64,000 nucleotides of DNA from Lepidonotus clava. Its lineage: Eukaryota; Annelida; Polychaeta; Phyllodocida; Polynoidae. The number at the start of each line of letters is the position of its first letter. Positions within the stretch are counted from its first letter, which is position 1. Below are positions 9,210 through 19,809 of the stretch, one piece after another. The position numbers and the translations under genes were made by a program. The stretch spans positions 6,290,001 to 6,354,000 of the forward strand of contig OW387133.1 in the NCBI GenBank assembly GCA_936440205.1, given 5' to 3'. The notes under the pieces are model-generated. The model was given only the letters and a program-made list of their open reading frames with translations. It made no database searches and was not told where the DNA came from.

Positions 9210-9521
9210 ATGGAAGCTTTATCCAAAATGGATTTAAAACCTACTCCAACAAAGCTTGGTTTTGGAGGGTTAACTTTAACACTAGTAGTTAGTTTGATTG
9301 TTATAGGTTTAGAGTTAAAGAAACCAATATTGCAACCTGAATATGTATTTTTGGATTGTATGATGCTGTCACAAAAAATGAAGGGTAAAATAATTGAAAA
9401 ATTATTTTTAAGGTGTGAAAATAAAAAACTTATTCAACCTCTATTAGATAAACCGACTGCAAGGAAATATATGTTAAACAAATTAGATACAAATATTTCT
9501 ACAAATATTTCTACCGTTTGA
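9210..9521 (+). CDS. small membrane protein at the end of the Polinton gene block
   Basis: About 104 residues from ATG 9,210 (a second in-frame ATG lies at 9,228). A hydrophobic stretch GLTLTLVVSLIVIGLEL near residues 19-35 looks like one membrane span; the rest is mixed and basic. The upstream in-frame sequence is a (TA)n run at about 9,177-9,201 and is unlikely to be translated. No family is recognised. Confidence 0.5.
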   Translation: MEALSKMDLKPTPTKLGFGGLTLTLVVSLIVIGLELKKPILQPEYVFLDCMMLSQKMKGKIIEKLFLRCENKKLIQPLLDKPTARKYMLNKLDTNISTNISTV

Positions 9522-9592
9522 ACATGTATGCAAATATTTTATGTTTGAAAAACTAGCTAAGGTTACAAGAATTTATATAAATTATTTTGCTA

Positions 9593-10556
9593 AAGTAAAT
9601 AAAGAAAGTTTACAGGTTAATATTATTAGTATTAGTAATTTATTTTGTTATAATAAAATAATAATTTGTTATAAGTATGCTCGGCTTGAATTTAAGAAAT
9701 GTTTTTAATATTATTATTTGATTTAAGTTTTACATTTTTATATTATTTAAAAATTGTTTGTCTTCAACCTTTTAAAATTTTAACATGTATTATAATTTTA
9801 AATTTGTGTAGTCAACCTATGTGATAGTTGACTAAAGTGTAACCTAAACTGTGTGACTAATGAAGTTGTATGTAAAGGTTATCACGATGGAAAGCAGAAG
9901 TCTTCCAGCGCGGTTACCATGAGCTTTACAACTGGACTGATCAGTAGATGAAAGAAGTAACCTTGACTGGTGGTACCTTGACTGGTGGTCCTGGGGTTGC
10001 TATGAGAAGTGACTGGACCTTGGCTCACCAGTAGATGAAAGAAGTAACCTTGACTGGTGGTCCTGGGGTTGCTATGAGAAGTGACTGGACCTTGGCTCGC
10101 CGTGAACGAAGCTCGCTTAAAGGTTATTACGATGGTTAGCAGAAGTGCCTTCCAGCGCGATTGCCTTGAGCTCAAGTTTTGGCGACTACAGATGTACGGT
10201 TACTTAAACTGGACTAATAAGGACTTAATTGTTTGAAGGATGAAGCCTTGAAACAAATGCCATTATAGTCTTTGGTTAAGTACATTTAAATCTACTGAGT
10301 ATAAATAAGGTCACGTTAAGTTTGGTTACTGATGAAATATTAAATGTTGAAATAAAAAACTGCTAAGAGTGATTACTGATGTTGAAATATTAAAACTGTT
10401 AAGAGTGGTTACTGATGATGAAATATTAAAATTGTTGAAATATTAAAACTGTTAGAATGTAAGTAGATTCAAGCCGAGTTACCTATAACATTTATAAAAT
10501 AATTAAATTGAATAATAAATAAACCTGTACCTGTAAAGTTTCTATAATTTACTTAA
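9593..10556. repeat. inverted repeat, arms of about 95 bp, in the Polinton tail
   Basis: The left arm (about 9,593-9,692: AGTAAATAAAGAAAGTTTAC through CTCGGCTTGAATTT) reappears reversed at about 10,465-10,556 (ATTCAAGCCGAG through ATTTACTT). Arms are similar but not identical, separated by about 770 bases. They bracket the duplicated segment at 9,882-10,175. The structure may be a non-autonomous element or part of the element end. Confidence 0.75.
9882..10175. repeat. direct repeats within the Polinton tail
   Basis: A unit of about 50 bases with AAGGTTATYACGATGG and CTTCCAGCGCG occurs at 9,876-9,926 and 10,120-10,172. Between them an approximately 80-base unit (GATGAAAGAAGTAACCTTGA to GACTGGACCTTGGCTC) occurs twice in tandem at about 9,947-10,018 and 10,033-10,099. 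GC content is higher than in the surrounding tail. Confidence 0.8.
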
Positions 10557-10800
10557 AGGTAGATGCGCTTTTTAATAAAAAGGTTATTACAACAAAAGTT
10601 ATGTTTGTAATACAACAAAAAGGTTATGTTTGTAAGACAAAAGAACTTACAACATGTATTGTACTTATGAAATCCAAGGAGATGTGATACTTGTGATGAA
10701 ATCCAAGGAGATGTGAATGTACAAAAATGAAATCCAAGGAGATGCAATCAATACTTGTGAAAATCCAAGGAGATGTGAATGTACAAAAATGAAATTAAAT
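10360..10800. repeat. short tandem repeats of the Polinton tail
   Basis: Two imperfect arrays are present. One repeats GTTACTGATG..GAAATATTAAAACTGTT about three times (10,370-10,455). The other repeats AAATCCAAGGAGATGTGA about four times (10,668-10,775), interleaved with ATGTACAAAAATG. No open frame is supported here. Confidence 0.75.
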
Positions 10801-10838
10801 ATGAACATAACCACAATTTATGATTTATGTTTTTTGTT

Positions 10839-11090
10839 ATTATATAGAAACACCATTTTTAATATACGTTTAATTTCGATATTGAAATAAACTTATGATA
10901 TTTAGTAAATACAAGCAAATCTTAACGAGATTAAGACTACACGAAATACACGAAAAGCGATACTACTATTATATAGAAACACCATTTTTAATATACGTTT
11001 AATTTCGATATTGAAATAAACTTATGATATTTAGTAAATACAAGCAAATCTTAACGAGATTAAGACTACACGAAATACACGAAAAGCGAT
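10839..11090. repeat. 129-bp tandem duplication in the Polinton tail
   Basis: The segment beginning ATTATATAGAAACACC and ending CACGAAAAGCGAT is present at 10,839-10,961 and again at 10,968-11,090, effectively identical over 123 bases. Identity this high implies a recent duplication. Confidence 0.9.
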
Positions 11091-11154
11091 GACGTTTTCT
11101 CGTCAACAACGAGAGGCTACAAGCAGGGTTATCAAATTTATTGATTTAGAAGAT

Positions 11155-11231
11155 AGGTTATTTGAAATCAGTTTTGTGCAACTAGAATGACAAGATTATT
11201 TGAAATCGGTTTTGTGCAACTAGAATGACAA
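11155..11231. repeat. 37-bp tandem duplication
   Basis: TTATTTGAAATC(A/G)GTTTTGTG plus CAACTAGAATGACAAGA is present twice head to tail just inside the presumed right end of the Polinton. Confidence 0.8.
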
Positions 11232-11504
11232 GAGAACGTAAACGTAGTCTCGAACAGGTTTCTTTCAATTTATGACTAAAATTGAAACTAAATTAATATA
11301 GTATATTTCAATTTATTTTCGATATTTAGTAAATAAATACATACAAATTAACTATTTATACTAAAGCAAATCTTAAATCTCATTAAGACTACACGAAGTG
11401 GATATAACTTTCGGATGCTTCGCTGTCTGCACCTCGTAAAAGCTGTATTAATTACTACTCACTAGGCTAGGTTGCTCTAGATTAAAATAATTTTCCTTAG
11501 CCGT

Positions 11505-11634
11505 GAGTAGTAAACCCCAAGGTCGAGTTCAACTCGTTGGCGCGAAATGCGCGCATAAATGAGCCCTAGCTAGAGCCGATAAACCCTGCGCATTTCGCGC
11601 CACGAGTTGAACTCGACCTTGGGGTTTACTACTC
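11505..11634. repeat. long hairpin at the presumed right end of the Polinton
   Basis: A 48-base arm (11,505-11,552, starting GAGTAGTAAACCCCAAGG and ending CGCGAAATGCGC) is matched by its reverse complement at 11,588-11,634 with one single-base length difference and a 35-base loop. A smaller nested hairpin pairs TACTACTCAC at 11,453-11,462 with GTGAGTAGTA at 11,503-11,512. Base composition changes from AT-rich element to mixed host DNA just after it. It could be the Polinton terminus folded on itself or an independent foldback element. Confidence 0.8.
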
Positions 11635-11640
11635 CTAAGT

Positions 11641-12022
11641 CCTACACAATTCAGCAAAATGACATATGTAGTTCATCTAGGAAGTCCTGCACCTCCAGTT
11701 TTCTACCCAAGGAATAATCTAATCATAGAACACTGATACACATTGATATTAGAGTTAAATTAGATATGTGACTGGGGATCCCTCGTCCACACACATACAG
11801 GTAGCCTATAACCTATCCCACGTAAGTATCCCACATTAACAGCATGAGCCTTTCTCGCCTGATCCCACCCAGTGCATTTGCATTGTGGGACACTTACCGA
11901 ATATTCCAGGAAGTGCCCCATGCAGGGGAGGTAGGTTATAAACCAGTTTATTTGTGGAGATTGGACGGACTGAGGGTTCCATAGGAGGTACGGACGTCGT
12001 CCACAAAGTTGGAAAAGCAGCC
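11641..12022. other. no gene or repeat recognised
   Basis: About 380 bases of mixed-composition host DNA. Short open frames exist on the - strand but lack coding character or a recognisable domain. Nothing else is seen. Confidence 0.4.
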
Positions 12023-12334
12023 CAGTGCTCTGTCGCATAACGGGTTTGGCAACAGCGAGGGTTTGCACCCTCTCGCTGTTGCGAGACATGTCCCTGTTGC
12101 GATGATTCCCCCTGTTGATTTGCGGCTGTTCCGCTCAACCAATTTTAATTCTGTAAAAAGTTCTGAAAATCAGACATTTAGATCTAAAATTGCTGAAATT
12201 TTCAGCCTGGGGAAATTATTAAAAATGGGTGAAAATCGCTGGCGAATTTCACATAATTATAACAGCGAGACTTTGCCAAACCCCCGCTGTTTTAAAGAGC
12301 GATATCCCTCCTTCCGTTATGCGACAGGGCACAG
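12023..12334. mobile_element. family Q MITE, copy 1
   Basis: The ends are inverted copies of CAGTGCTCTGTCGCATAACGG. The interior contains TTGGCAACAGCGAGG and, near the right end, AACAGCGAGACTTTGCC, so it repeats parts of its own end. No coding capacity. Two other copies lie at 27,690 and 55,221. Confidence 0.85.
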
Positions 12335-12466
12335 GGTACATCTATAAAGAGCAAAACTCAGTAGTTTATATTGATGCCCTGTGTTTCTGTGGCCAAACAT
12401 CAGTGATTTAAAAAAAAAAATTCAATGCAAACCCTGAATCATGTCAAAGATAATTGATTTATTGTG

Positions 12467-12645
12467 AACGTACATATTTTCGTGCTGCTAAATTTCTACG
12501 CACCAATCAATGATTAGAATTTCCGCGCATTCATAATTTCGAGCACTTGATAGTTATTTCTATTTGTTCTTTGATATTAACAAATTTCACTCAAATCATA
12601 TTTTCGCGCATTTATAGTGGTGTGCGAAATGCACGAAAATATGCA
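12467..12645. mobile_element. family T MITE
   Basis: The ends pair as TACATATTTTCGTGC and GCACGAAAATATGCA. The element contains ATTTCTACGCAC and TTCCGCGCATTC. A related partial copy is at 22,294-22,430. No coding capacity. Confidence 0.6.
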
Positions 12646-12710
12646 AAGTGCGAAAATTTATACGCTTATAGTATTTGACATCATCACCCTCCTCGATTGT
12701 TTTTATTCAG

Positions 12711-12845
12711 ACCGCCAATTGCAAGATGACACTACAACGATGCCGACCTTCTGACCGCCAATTCGGACTATGTTACATCGAAGAAAATGCGGACCTAAAT
12801 GCGGTGTTAGCTGCGAAAGGCATGTCTGTCCAGGCTCCGTACGGG
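12711..12845 (+). CDS. candidate internal exon of an unknown Cys-containing protein
   Basis: A 45-codon open stretch lies between a good acceptor (TTGTTTTTATTCAG at 12,697-12,710) and a consensus donor (GTAAGT at 12,846). Only one frame is open; the exon is phase 0 at both ends. The peptide runs TANCKMTLQRCRPSDRQFGL then CYIEENADLNAVLAAKG and has three Cys. No domain is recognised. The phase does not fit the lectin-kringle gene, whose first seen exon needs phase 1, but fits the candidate terminal exon at 20,774. Support is splice signals and openness only. Confidence 0.35.
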
Positions 12846-12930
12846 GTAAGTCTGTCGGAATGGTTTTGACAAATATTTCAATAGTAGTAGCAAATTCTTT
12901 ACCAGTTTTCATATGGATGGATAACAATTT

Positions 12931-13829
12931 GGGGACCGTCCACAAAATGACGTCATGTTATGTTTGACCATCTTTGATACCCCCCCCCCCCTCCCTTGTC
13001 ATGTTTTGTCATGCGCCCCTTGACTCCCCACCCCTCCCCCCCCCCCCACCCCTCTAAAAATGACATCATACGAAGAGGACCCCCCCCCCCTCCTCCTCCT
13101 CCTCCTTCTCCGATCACAGATAAAATATAAGCAGGGGTGGACATAACCAATGGCAATTTTCCTCTTGAATTTTCAAAATTCGAATTTTTCAAACATGATG
13201 TTGTACTGACACGGGTGGCCAGTCCATGTTTGGGCAGCATAACGTGAGTTTAGAAGCGCACGTGTAAGCCAATGTTTCACTTTGACAGTAGTGAAATGAG
13301 GGAGGAGTCACGGTGTGACGTACCACCATATAATAATGTGTTCCGCTCTTAGCTAGCCAGAGTAGCTGCAAGCACTGTGTGAGTAAACATCCTGTGAAGG
13401 TTGGACCTTTAACCTGCAGTCTAGGTTCTGGAGAGAGGCATATAGAAATTGTGTTAGAGCGCGGAGCGTTGACTGAATGTGTTTGAGGGGACTCTTACCT
13501 TGGGACTGATCATGGTCAATCGAGTTCTTGTCACGGAATGACTATACATTGGATGATAAACAACAAATCCTTTCACAATGAGTGTTCACGTCTTACATGA
13601 TGAGGGAACTATAATTATGTATTGGACGACTGCAGTCGACGAGGAGGAGACTGCGAATGGAGCTAGCTATTATCTATCGAATTAAATACCACTTACACGC
13701 ACTAACTTTAAATGGATAATTAACCTCCTTATAGTTCAATGTCACGCACCGCCTCCCCCTTGTCATGTTTGGTCATGGAATCATGAACCCCTCCCCCCAT
13801 GCTGCATGACGTCATTTATGGACAGCCCC
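12931..13829. mobile_element. family G MITE, long or composite copy
   Basis: It begins GGGGACCGTCCACAAAATGA and ends CATTTATGGACAGCCCC; both ends carry TGACGTCA. It has long C-runs and repeats CTTGTCATGTTTTGTCATG. At 900 bases it is far longer than other copies (about 150), so it probably holds an insertion or is two copies joined; 13,137-13,740 is unrelated mixed sequence. Confidence 0.6.
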
Positions 13830-13857
13830 ATGCCATCGTGCATGGGTTATTTAGATT

Positions 13858-13894
13858 ATCCATAGAACTGTACGCTCCGTACAGTTCTATGGAT
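13858..13894. repeat. perfect hairpin, 17-bp stem and 3-base loop
   Basis: ATCCATAGAACTGTACG is followed by CTC and then CGTACAGTTCTATGGAT. It has no T-run and no gene next to it, so its role is unknown. Confidence 0.8.
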
Positions 13895-15040
13895 TATCCA
13901 GTGCATGAATTTAAGGATAGAGAGTGGCGATTAATGGGCATTTCAGTAAGATTGCAACAGTTTTGCCAATATTGCTAACATAATATTATTGTTGTATCAT
14001 ACATCAAATGAAAGGGCAGATTTTTCTCTATCTAATGGTATAGATAGATTTTTGATGAAATGGGGATCAGCAAAAAAAAAAATATTGAAAAAGTGATTTT
14101 TTCACTTTTATTTTTTGAATGTCGATATCTTCATCAACAGCTTCTCTGGAATTCTGAGACTTCATGGGTAATGCAAAAACATTGCTGTGGAGGGAACTGT
14201 GTTTCAGATTTTTGTTTTATGTCCTACTTTTTATTTTATAGAAAAAAACGGGTAACTTTTGAATAATTTTTTCACACTTATTTTCAATATTTTCTTAAAA
14301 TTCAACTAGGACCTACATAAAAAATCTGAGAGACAGATCCCTGCATGAGAATGTTTTAATTATATGTCCAAAGTGTCCAATGTGTACCTTTAATATTAAG
14401 TCAGATATCAACCTTCAAAAAATCAAAATCAAAAATCAAATTTCCATTTTTATCGTTCATTTACTCAGTCAATTTTCAATGAATAATCTTATTTTATATA
14501 ACTTTATATAGAGGGCATATTCAAGTATAGATATGATAAATATTAGGCAGATATTTCAAAAATTGAATCATTGATAAATCAAAGAAGCAGCTACGGCAAA
14601 AAACGCCAAAATCACCACTCTCTAATTTGACCAGGGAACTTCTCTGCCTTGCCCACCGGCCCAAATATTTCATTAATACTTTGAAAACAAGTGCAGTTTC
14701 ATAACAACAAATTACCTTGTACCTTTCCCATTAACCCTCACAGACTCCTATCCAGTCTATCGTGTCAGACTAGTAGTTTTCCATAATACCTAATATGGAT
14801 CAGAAGGGACTTTATCCTACTTTGCCTACCTTTGAGACTTTTGGTAGCTGATTAGCTGGTCCACTCCACGTCAGAGGTTTACTCGTTTCAAATCCATTAT
14901 ACTGTCATGTTTGATTGTTCTGTATGTTTTAATGAGTATGTTATATATTGAGCCAATATGATCCTTATGACATAGTATGAAAACAGTGTTGCATGATCCA
15001 TTCTTTAATCTCCTACTGACTATGCTACATACATTCTTCA
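13895..15040. other. AT-rich intergenic DNA, no gene seen
   Basis: About 1.1 kb. A 68-codon + strand frame at 14,060-14,266 has poly-A and poly-T driven composition and no coding signature. No TIR pairs or RNA genes are recognised. Confidence 0.4.
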
Positions 15041-15065
15041 TATATATATATATATATATATATAT
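15041..15065. repeat. (TA)n microsatellite
   Basis: An uninterrupted TA dinucleotide run of about 12 units. Confidence 0.95.
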
Positions 15066-15097
15066 CCCAAGGGGTCAGCTCAGTCCGGGCTCCTGTT

Positions 15098-15410
15098 GCC
15101 CATTGCACAATGGATTTTCATTGTGAGGATCAAACAACGAAAGCACAACGAACTTTTGCTTAGTAACGAAATGTTTCGTTGTAACGAAAATGCAATATCT
15201 CTGGTTCTAATGAATGAAATTGAAATCTGTAACTTGTTATAAAAAGAGGAAAAATTAGAAAAAAATCAGTAAAAGTTACAGCTCTTTGATGGCATTCTAA
15301 ATATAGAAAAAAAAAATGTCAAAACGTTTGTTGTTAGGATAAAAGTAACAAGGAACAGTTTCATTGTTTTTTTATTTTCTTTGTTACGAAAATCATTGTG
15401 CAACATGCCA
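15098..15410. mobile_element. possible MITE with TTGCACAATG-type ends
   Basis: CCATTGCACAATGGATTTTC at the left is loosely reversed by GAAAATCATTGTGCAACATG at the right. Both ends are followed inward by copies of GTTACGAAA or GTAACGAAA. Boundaries and target duplication are unclear. Confidence 0.45.
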
Positions 15411-16045
15411 CAGGTTATGTTACCCAACAGTAACAACGTGATTAGTTATCAACAGAGAACCTTTGGCCTGTTTATACTGTATAGGTAGGGCATCTTGTAC
15501 ATAAATAATAATTACCTCCCTTTATACGGTGTTGTATAGAAGTTGGGTTCTGGCCATATAGTTTCTTATACATTATGTTAAGAACAACTATGCAGAATGT
15601 ATGAATTCCAGTTGTAGTATTGATAATATTGATAGTTGATAATTTATATGATATTTGCTTTAATGATTAATATGATCATTATATAACAATACAAGAAGAG
15701 GCCGCATGGTGGCATACCCCTTTCAGACTACCAGAGGCATACGCTGGTTCCGACTCTCTCCATTAGGGGGACTTGGCATGATAGAGGGCAGGTTCAGCCT
15801 CTGCTTAGTTAGTCAGATTTTGGCGTACTCGAAGTCACGTGCCGCTTCTCGACCAATCAGATGGCCAGAAAAAAAGGGCTGAACCTGTTTCTTATCATTA
15901 CATACAGTGAAGAGTAGCAGAATGTGAGTTGATGCCATGGACCCCAGCATAGCTCAGACAAAGTTCACCATAGCACTATAACCAGCACTTCAATGCGCAA
16001 GAGTTCCTACCCTCTGTCATCAATAGATGATCACAGAGCACCTTT
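15411..16045. other. no gene recognised
   Basis: Mixed-composition DNA. A small inverted pair CAGGTTCAGCC / GGCTGAACCTG (15,790 and 15,870) is the only structure noticed. Confidence 0.35.
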
Positions 16046-16549
16046 AAGCCTGGTACCTATGGGGGGACTAAAATTAGTTTAGTAGCCGGTGACTAATGCC
16101 TGGTCCCCACTTGGATGACTAGATTTCCTTGGTCGTCGGGCGACTAAGGTAGTTAGTAGCCCGACGATTAACTCTACACTGGCGCCGTCATGTCTGGCGA
16201 CTATGCCACTAATTGCCGTGATTTTCTGGCAAAATATTTGACATGTTTAATATTTCCCCATAGCCACAGACGATGTGTTGGTCGCCGGGCGACTAGAGGA
16301 CACTTTGGTACGTCGTCCAGCGACCAACTAACATTAACTACAAGAGCGTCCCAACGTAGCGATTAGTGCTTTAGTAGTCCGGCGACTAAGTTAGTCGCCC
16401 GACGACGTACTAACTTCTTAATCGACGGGCGACTAACGTTGTTCACCGTCGTTGGTCGGCCAAGTGGGGACGCGGCATTAGGTTGGTTCTATAGTAGCCT
16501 GGCGATTAACTAGACACTGGTGCCGTGATGTGTCTGGTGACTAAACCAC
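16046..16549. mobile_element. two nested family B MITEs
   Basis: An inner copy (16,094-16,480) runs from ATGCCTGGTCCCCACTTGG to AAGTGGGGACGCGGCAT. It is full of GTCG/CGAC words (GGTCGTCGGGCGACTAA and reverses). The flanks, 16,046-16,093 and 16,481-16,549, read as the two halves of an older family B copy (CTGGTACCTATGG.. and ..GGCGATTAACTAGACACTGG). Thus one member inserted in another. Confidence 0.75.
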
Positions 16550-16904
16550 TAAGGCCGAAAAAAAACAATTGTTCTGTTCAGGTAACATAGGTAGAAAAAA
16601 ATAGGGTAGGTAGGTCGAAAAAACTTTTTCTTTTTGCTTTTTTTTTTTTTACTTGCCAAAGAGACCCGGCCAGTGTTGGAAATAAAAAAGATATTCCAAA
16701 TATTCTCAAAAAGCATTTTTAGCATCTAAAATACATGCCCTGAGTATCCATGTGCTGCTTTATGGTTTTCCATGGTACCTTAGGTCAATTCTTTGGATTT
16801 TGAAAAAAATAATTAAAAATTTCCTTAAAAAAAAGTTAGGGTAGGGCCAAAAATTTAGGGTAGGTAGGGTTACCTGAACACAACAATTTTTTTTGTTTGG
16901 CCTA
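16550..16904. mobile_element. family C MITE, copy 1
   Basis: Left end AAGGCCGAAAAAAAACAATTG, then GTTCAGGTAACATAGG; right end GGTTACCTGAACACAACAAT then TTGTTTGGCCTA. These are inverted. GGGTAGGTAGG repeats sit inside both ends. A second copy is at 41,972. Confidence 0.85.
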
Positions 16905-17139
16905 ATCACCTTGGTTTGTGAGCGAACTATCAAATATGTTTAAAGGAAAGCTAGTGAGCTGGGTGGTTATATATTTTAATGTTTGTTATTTATCGGGGAG
17001 TATCCTATTAAAGTTCATATTTGTTCATATCCTATGCTGTTTCTTCTATTCATTATTCGACTACGCGATATCATGCCGTTTATCGTAGATCCTCGTTTTA
17101 CTTGGATATATTAATAAAAGTGCGTTATACTAAAGTAAT
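16905..17139. other. short unassigned spacer
   Basis: AT-rich DNA between a MITE and an LTR-like copy; no feature recognised. Confidence 0.3.
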
Positions 17140-18088
17140 GGGGGAGTTCTTAGTGATTATTCGTTGAAGTTGTTAGTTTCCTCCAGATAGATGTTATCCT
17201 GGATCAGAGTTCAGTTCTTAGTGGTAGAGATTCTAAGTAAAGGGGCTCAATCCGATACAAAGAACACGCGCTTGGCAAGAGGTCAGTTTATTACATTCAT
17301 GATAATACTCCGAAGGTACAGGTAAACGGTTCTCCATCCATACAGTTCTTACTTTCAATTCATAAGTCAAACACATCAGTGACAATCCAACCAGGTATAG
17401 CCTGTTGGTCAAGCTTCCCCTTTCACAAGGTATATACGCTCTTACACTGTTGAGAGAGTCACCTCTCGTCTACCGGTAGCGAGGTTCATTGGTAGGATCC
17501 TCGCTACTTCCAGCACGCAGTCCGTAAGGCTAAGCCTAAGCTGTCCCAATCCTTACTATCACCTGTTGGTAATGGTTATTACCATTTGCACTACCCGCAA
17601 GATCCGTATGTAAGACTATTGCTCCATGTGTTCTGTTCGAACTCTATCTTGGTCTGCTCGCCTATCTCAAGTCTCATACCGTTTATATAGCGACAGCCGG
17701 AAGGCTTGTCGCTATGCTCATTTACCCTATTACTTAATAAAGTCTTACTTATTTTTCATACTGCACCTTCTTACTCACATAAGCTAATTCTATTTCTAAC
17801 CATCATATAAACTAATGTTGACGACGAGGCCTGCTGTTCTTAATACCTTTTAGCTAGATGTCTCAATCCATAGCGTACCCCTACAGGTTTCCATCGTCAT
17901 TCATCGTACCTGTGCGTACCTGCAGGACGTGTCTTAGCCTGGCTGCAGTCCCTATGCCTGGGGACTTTGCTACTCTGCACAAACTCTAACTATGCCACTT
18001 ATACGATGTCGCCATCTGGCGTTTAGCACACACATCAGCGTTACAAGCTCTACTATAATATTCTTGCCAATACAAACGAGTTTACAAT
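17140..18088 (-). mobile_element. LTR-like fossil, - orientation copy of an inverted pair
   Basis: About 950 bases, similar along its whole length to the reverse complement of 18,535-19,497. Read on the - strand it starts near ATTGTAAACTCG, has a TATATA-like segment (its + strand form is TTTATATAGCG near 17,685), an AATAAA-type signal near its end, and finishes in ACTCCCCC. That resembles a solo LTR. No internal virus genes are present. Flanking GTAAT and ATAAT may be a decayed 5-base target duplication. Old and diverged. Confidence 0.55.
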
Positions 18089-18534
18089 ATAATATTATAT
18101 ACTATTCTAGTTTTTCTTGCACTGTACCTCAGTGCACTAGCACTTAATCAAGGGTTAGATATTTGTCAAGGAAATTCTTGGTGCATGGAACATGCATCAA
18201 AAACTAGTGATGCTAGAAATATTTTAAGCATATTCTAATTGTAGCCACTGTTGTTGGATTTTGATATTTGGTTTATTTTAATGGGTTTTTAGGGGAAATC
18301 CTCTAATTTGTGACGTCACAAGGACTAAATTTGGAATTCCCCAGCTTTTAAAAAAGGGAATCCCCAATTCTCAATAGTGTATACAAAGGAATTTTTGCTG
18401 TGGTATCAAATTTTTATATAAAGCTATGTGCAGGCTATACATACTTATGTCCTTTACTCACCTAAATTCATTCAGTTGCCTAAGATTCCAAAGCTATTTT
18501 GAATTATTATATTCTTTAGAAATTAATATTAACT
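18089..18534. other. spacer between the two LTR-like copies
   Basis: About 445 bases of AT-rich DNA without coding character. It does not look like retroelement interior. Confidence 0.4.
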
Positions 18535-19497
18535 ATTGTAAACTCGTCAGTACTGGCAAGGGTACATAGTGAAACAAGTAACACTTATATGTAAGCTGGG
18601 TGCCGAGCGGCGCCACTGTCCTGTGGCCTAGGTATAGTGTATGGAGTTGTCGTAGATAAGGACGCCCTCACGCGGAAAAGATTCTAACTAAGTTGTTTGC
18701 TCTTCTACAGGTACGCACAGGTACGAAAGGGACACTAGTGCAATACACGAAATACCCAGTTTAAGAGAACACTATGAGATAAAGGGTCTTGTCATCTACG
18801 ATAGCTTTTACGTAGAATAAGAAATGGAATTAGTTTAATGTAAGTAAGAATGAGAAGTATGAAAGATAGAGAGAACACTGTTATAGGTGTTAGAGTATAT
18901 GCGTATAGCACCAAGCCTTTGGCTGGCGCTATATAAGCAGTATGAAACTTAGGATAGACGAGCAGACCAAGATAGACTTCGATCAGAACACATGGGAGCA
19001 ATAGTCTAACAAACGGATCATGATGGGTAGTGCTGAGACTGTAGTAACTGCTACAATAAGGTGATAGTAAGGATTGGAACAGCTTGGGCTTAGCCTTATG
19101 GACAGAGTACTGGATGTGACGGACACTCTTCCAATGGTCTCTGATATTGGTAGCCAGGAGGTGACTCTCCCAACAGTTGCTGAGTGTATATATAGACCTC
19201 GAAAAAGGGGAAGCTTAACCATAGCCATACCTGGTTGGAACGTTACTGATGTTGTTAGCATTGTGAGATGGATGGCATGCATTGTATGGATGGAAGAACT
19301 ATGTACTTGTATCTTCAGAATATCTACATGGATATGATAAAATTACTTCTTGCCAAGCGCGTGTTCTTTGTATAGGAATGAGCCCCTTTACTTAGAATCT
19401 CCACCACTGAAGAACAAATGAATATCCAGGATAAAGATCTATCTGGATTAAGAACGAAAGCTAGCTAATACAAAGAACAATAATGAAAAACTCCCCC
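18535..19497 (+). mobile_element. LTR-like fossil, + orientation copy of an inverted pair
   Basis: It begins ATTGTAAACTCGTCAG and ends GAAAAACTCCCCC. A TATATAAGC segment lies near 18,931, and GATAAAATTA stands where the other copy has AATAAA. TAACT flanks both sides (18,530-18,534 and 19,498-19,502), a plausible 5-base target duplication. No coding region of a retroelement is present; small open frames on either strand are incidental. Confidence 0.55.
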
Positions 19498-19809
19498 TAA
19501 CTTTTGACAGTGATCATTTATTTACATCTTTTAAACAGTCACAATGTAAATGACCTGTGATAAACACCACGCAGTCTAACAAATGATTCAACATTTCTAA
19601 ATAAAATACGATATCAACATAAGAACGATATCAACTTAACATAATTGAAATTAACTAAAGATAAAGTAACAGCAGACTAGCTCAATGCTATGGGTCAAGT
19701 GCTCATATTTATACTGGATGTTACACTGAGAGTGCCTGCTCTGGAGCTATGTTCTACCCAATCTCCTCTGTTTAGCTTTTTATGAAACCAAATTCTAAAA
19801 TGCATATTA

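Larger units (their letters stand above)
1..11632 (+). mobile_element. Polinton/Maverick element, right-hand part
   Basis: A virus-like DNA transposon is recognised by its gene set in one orientation: protein-primed DNA polymerase B, retroviral-type integrase, FtsK/HerA-type packaging ATPase, jelly-roll capsid protein and adenain-like protease. The left end and the start of the polymerase lie outside the window. The right end is inferred from a hairpin whose last arm ends in TACTACT, compatible with the AG..CT-type ends known for the family; no target-site duplication could be tested. Base composition is much more AT-rich than the host exons downstream. The element looks whole in the part seen, with no obvious breaks, so a fairly recent insertion is likely. 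Confidence 0.93.

Noticed and set aside
11836-12411. Overlapping open frames of 60-112 codons on both strands
   Set aside because: They run through the family Q MITE and its flank, with no domain, splice or codon support.
18983-19337. Frames of 99 and 87 codons
   Set aside because: They lie inside the LTR-like copy and overlap on opposite strands; the partner copy does not keep either frame.
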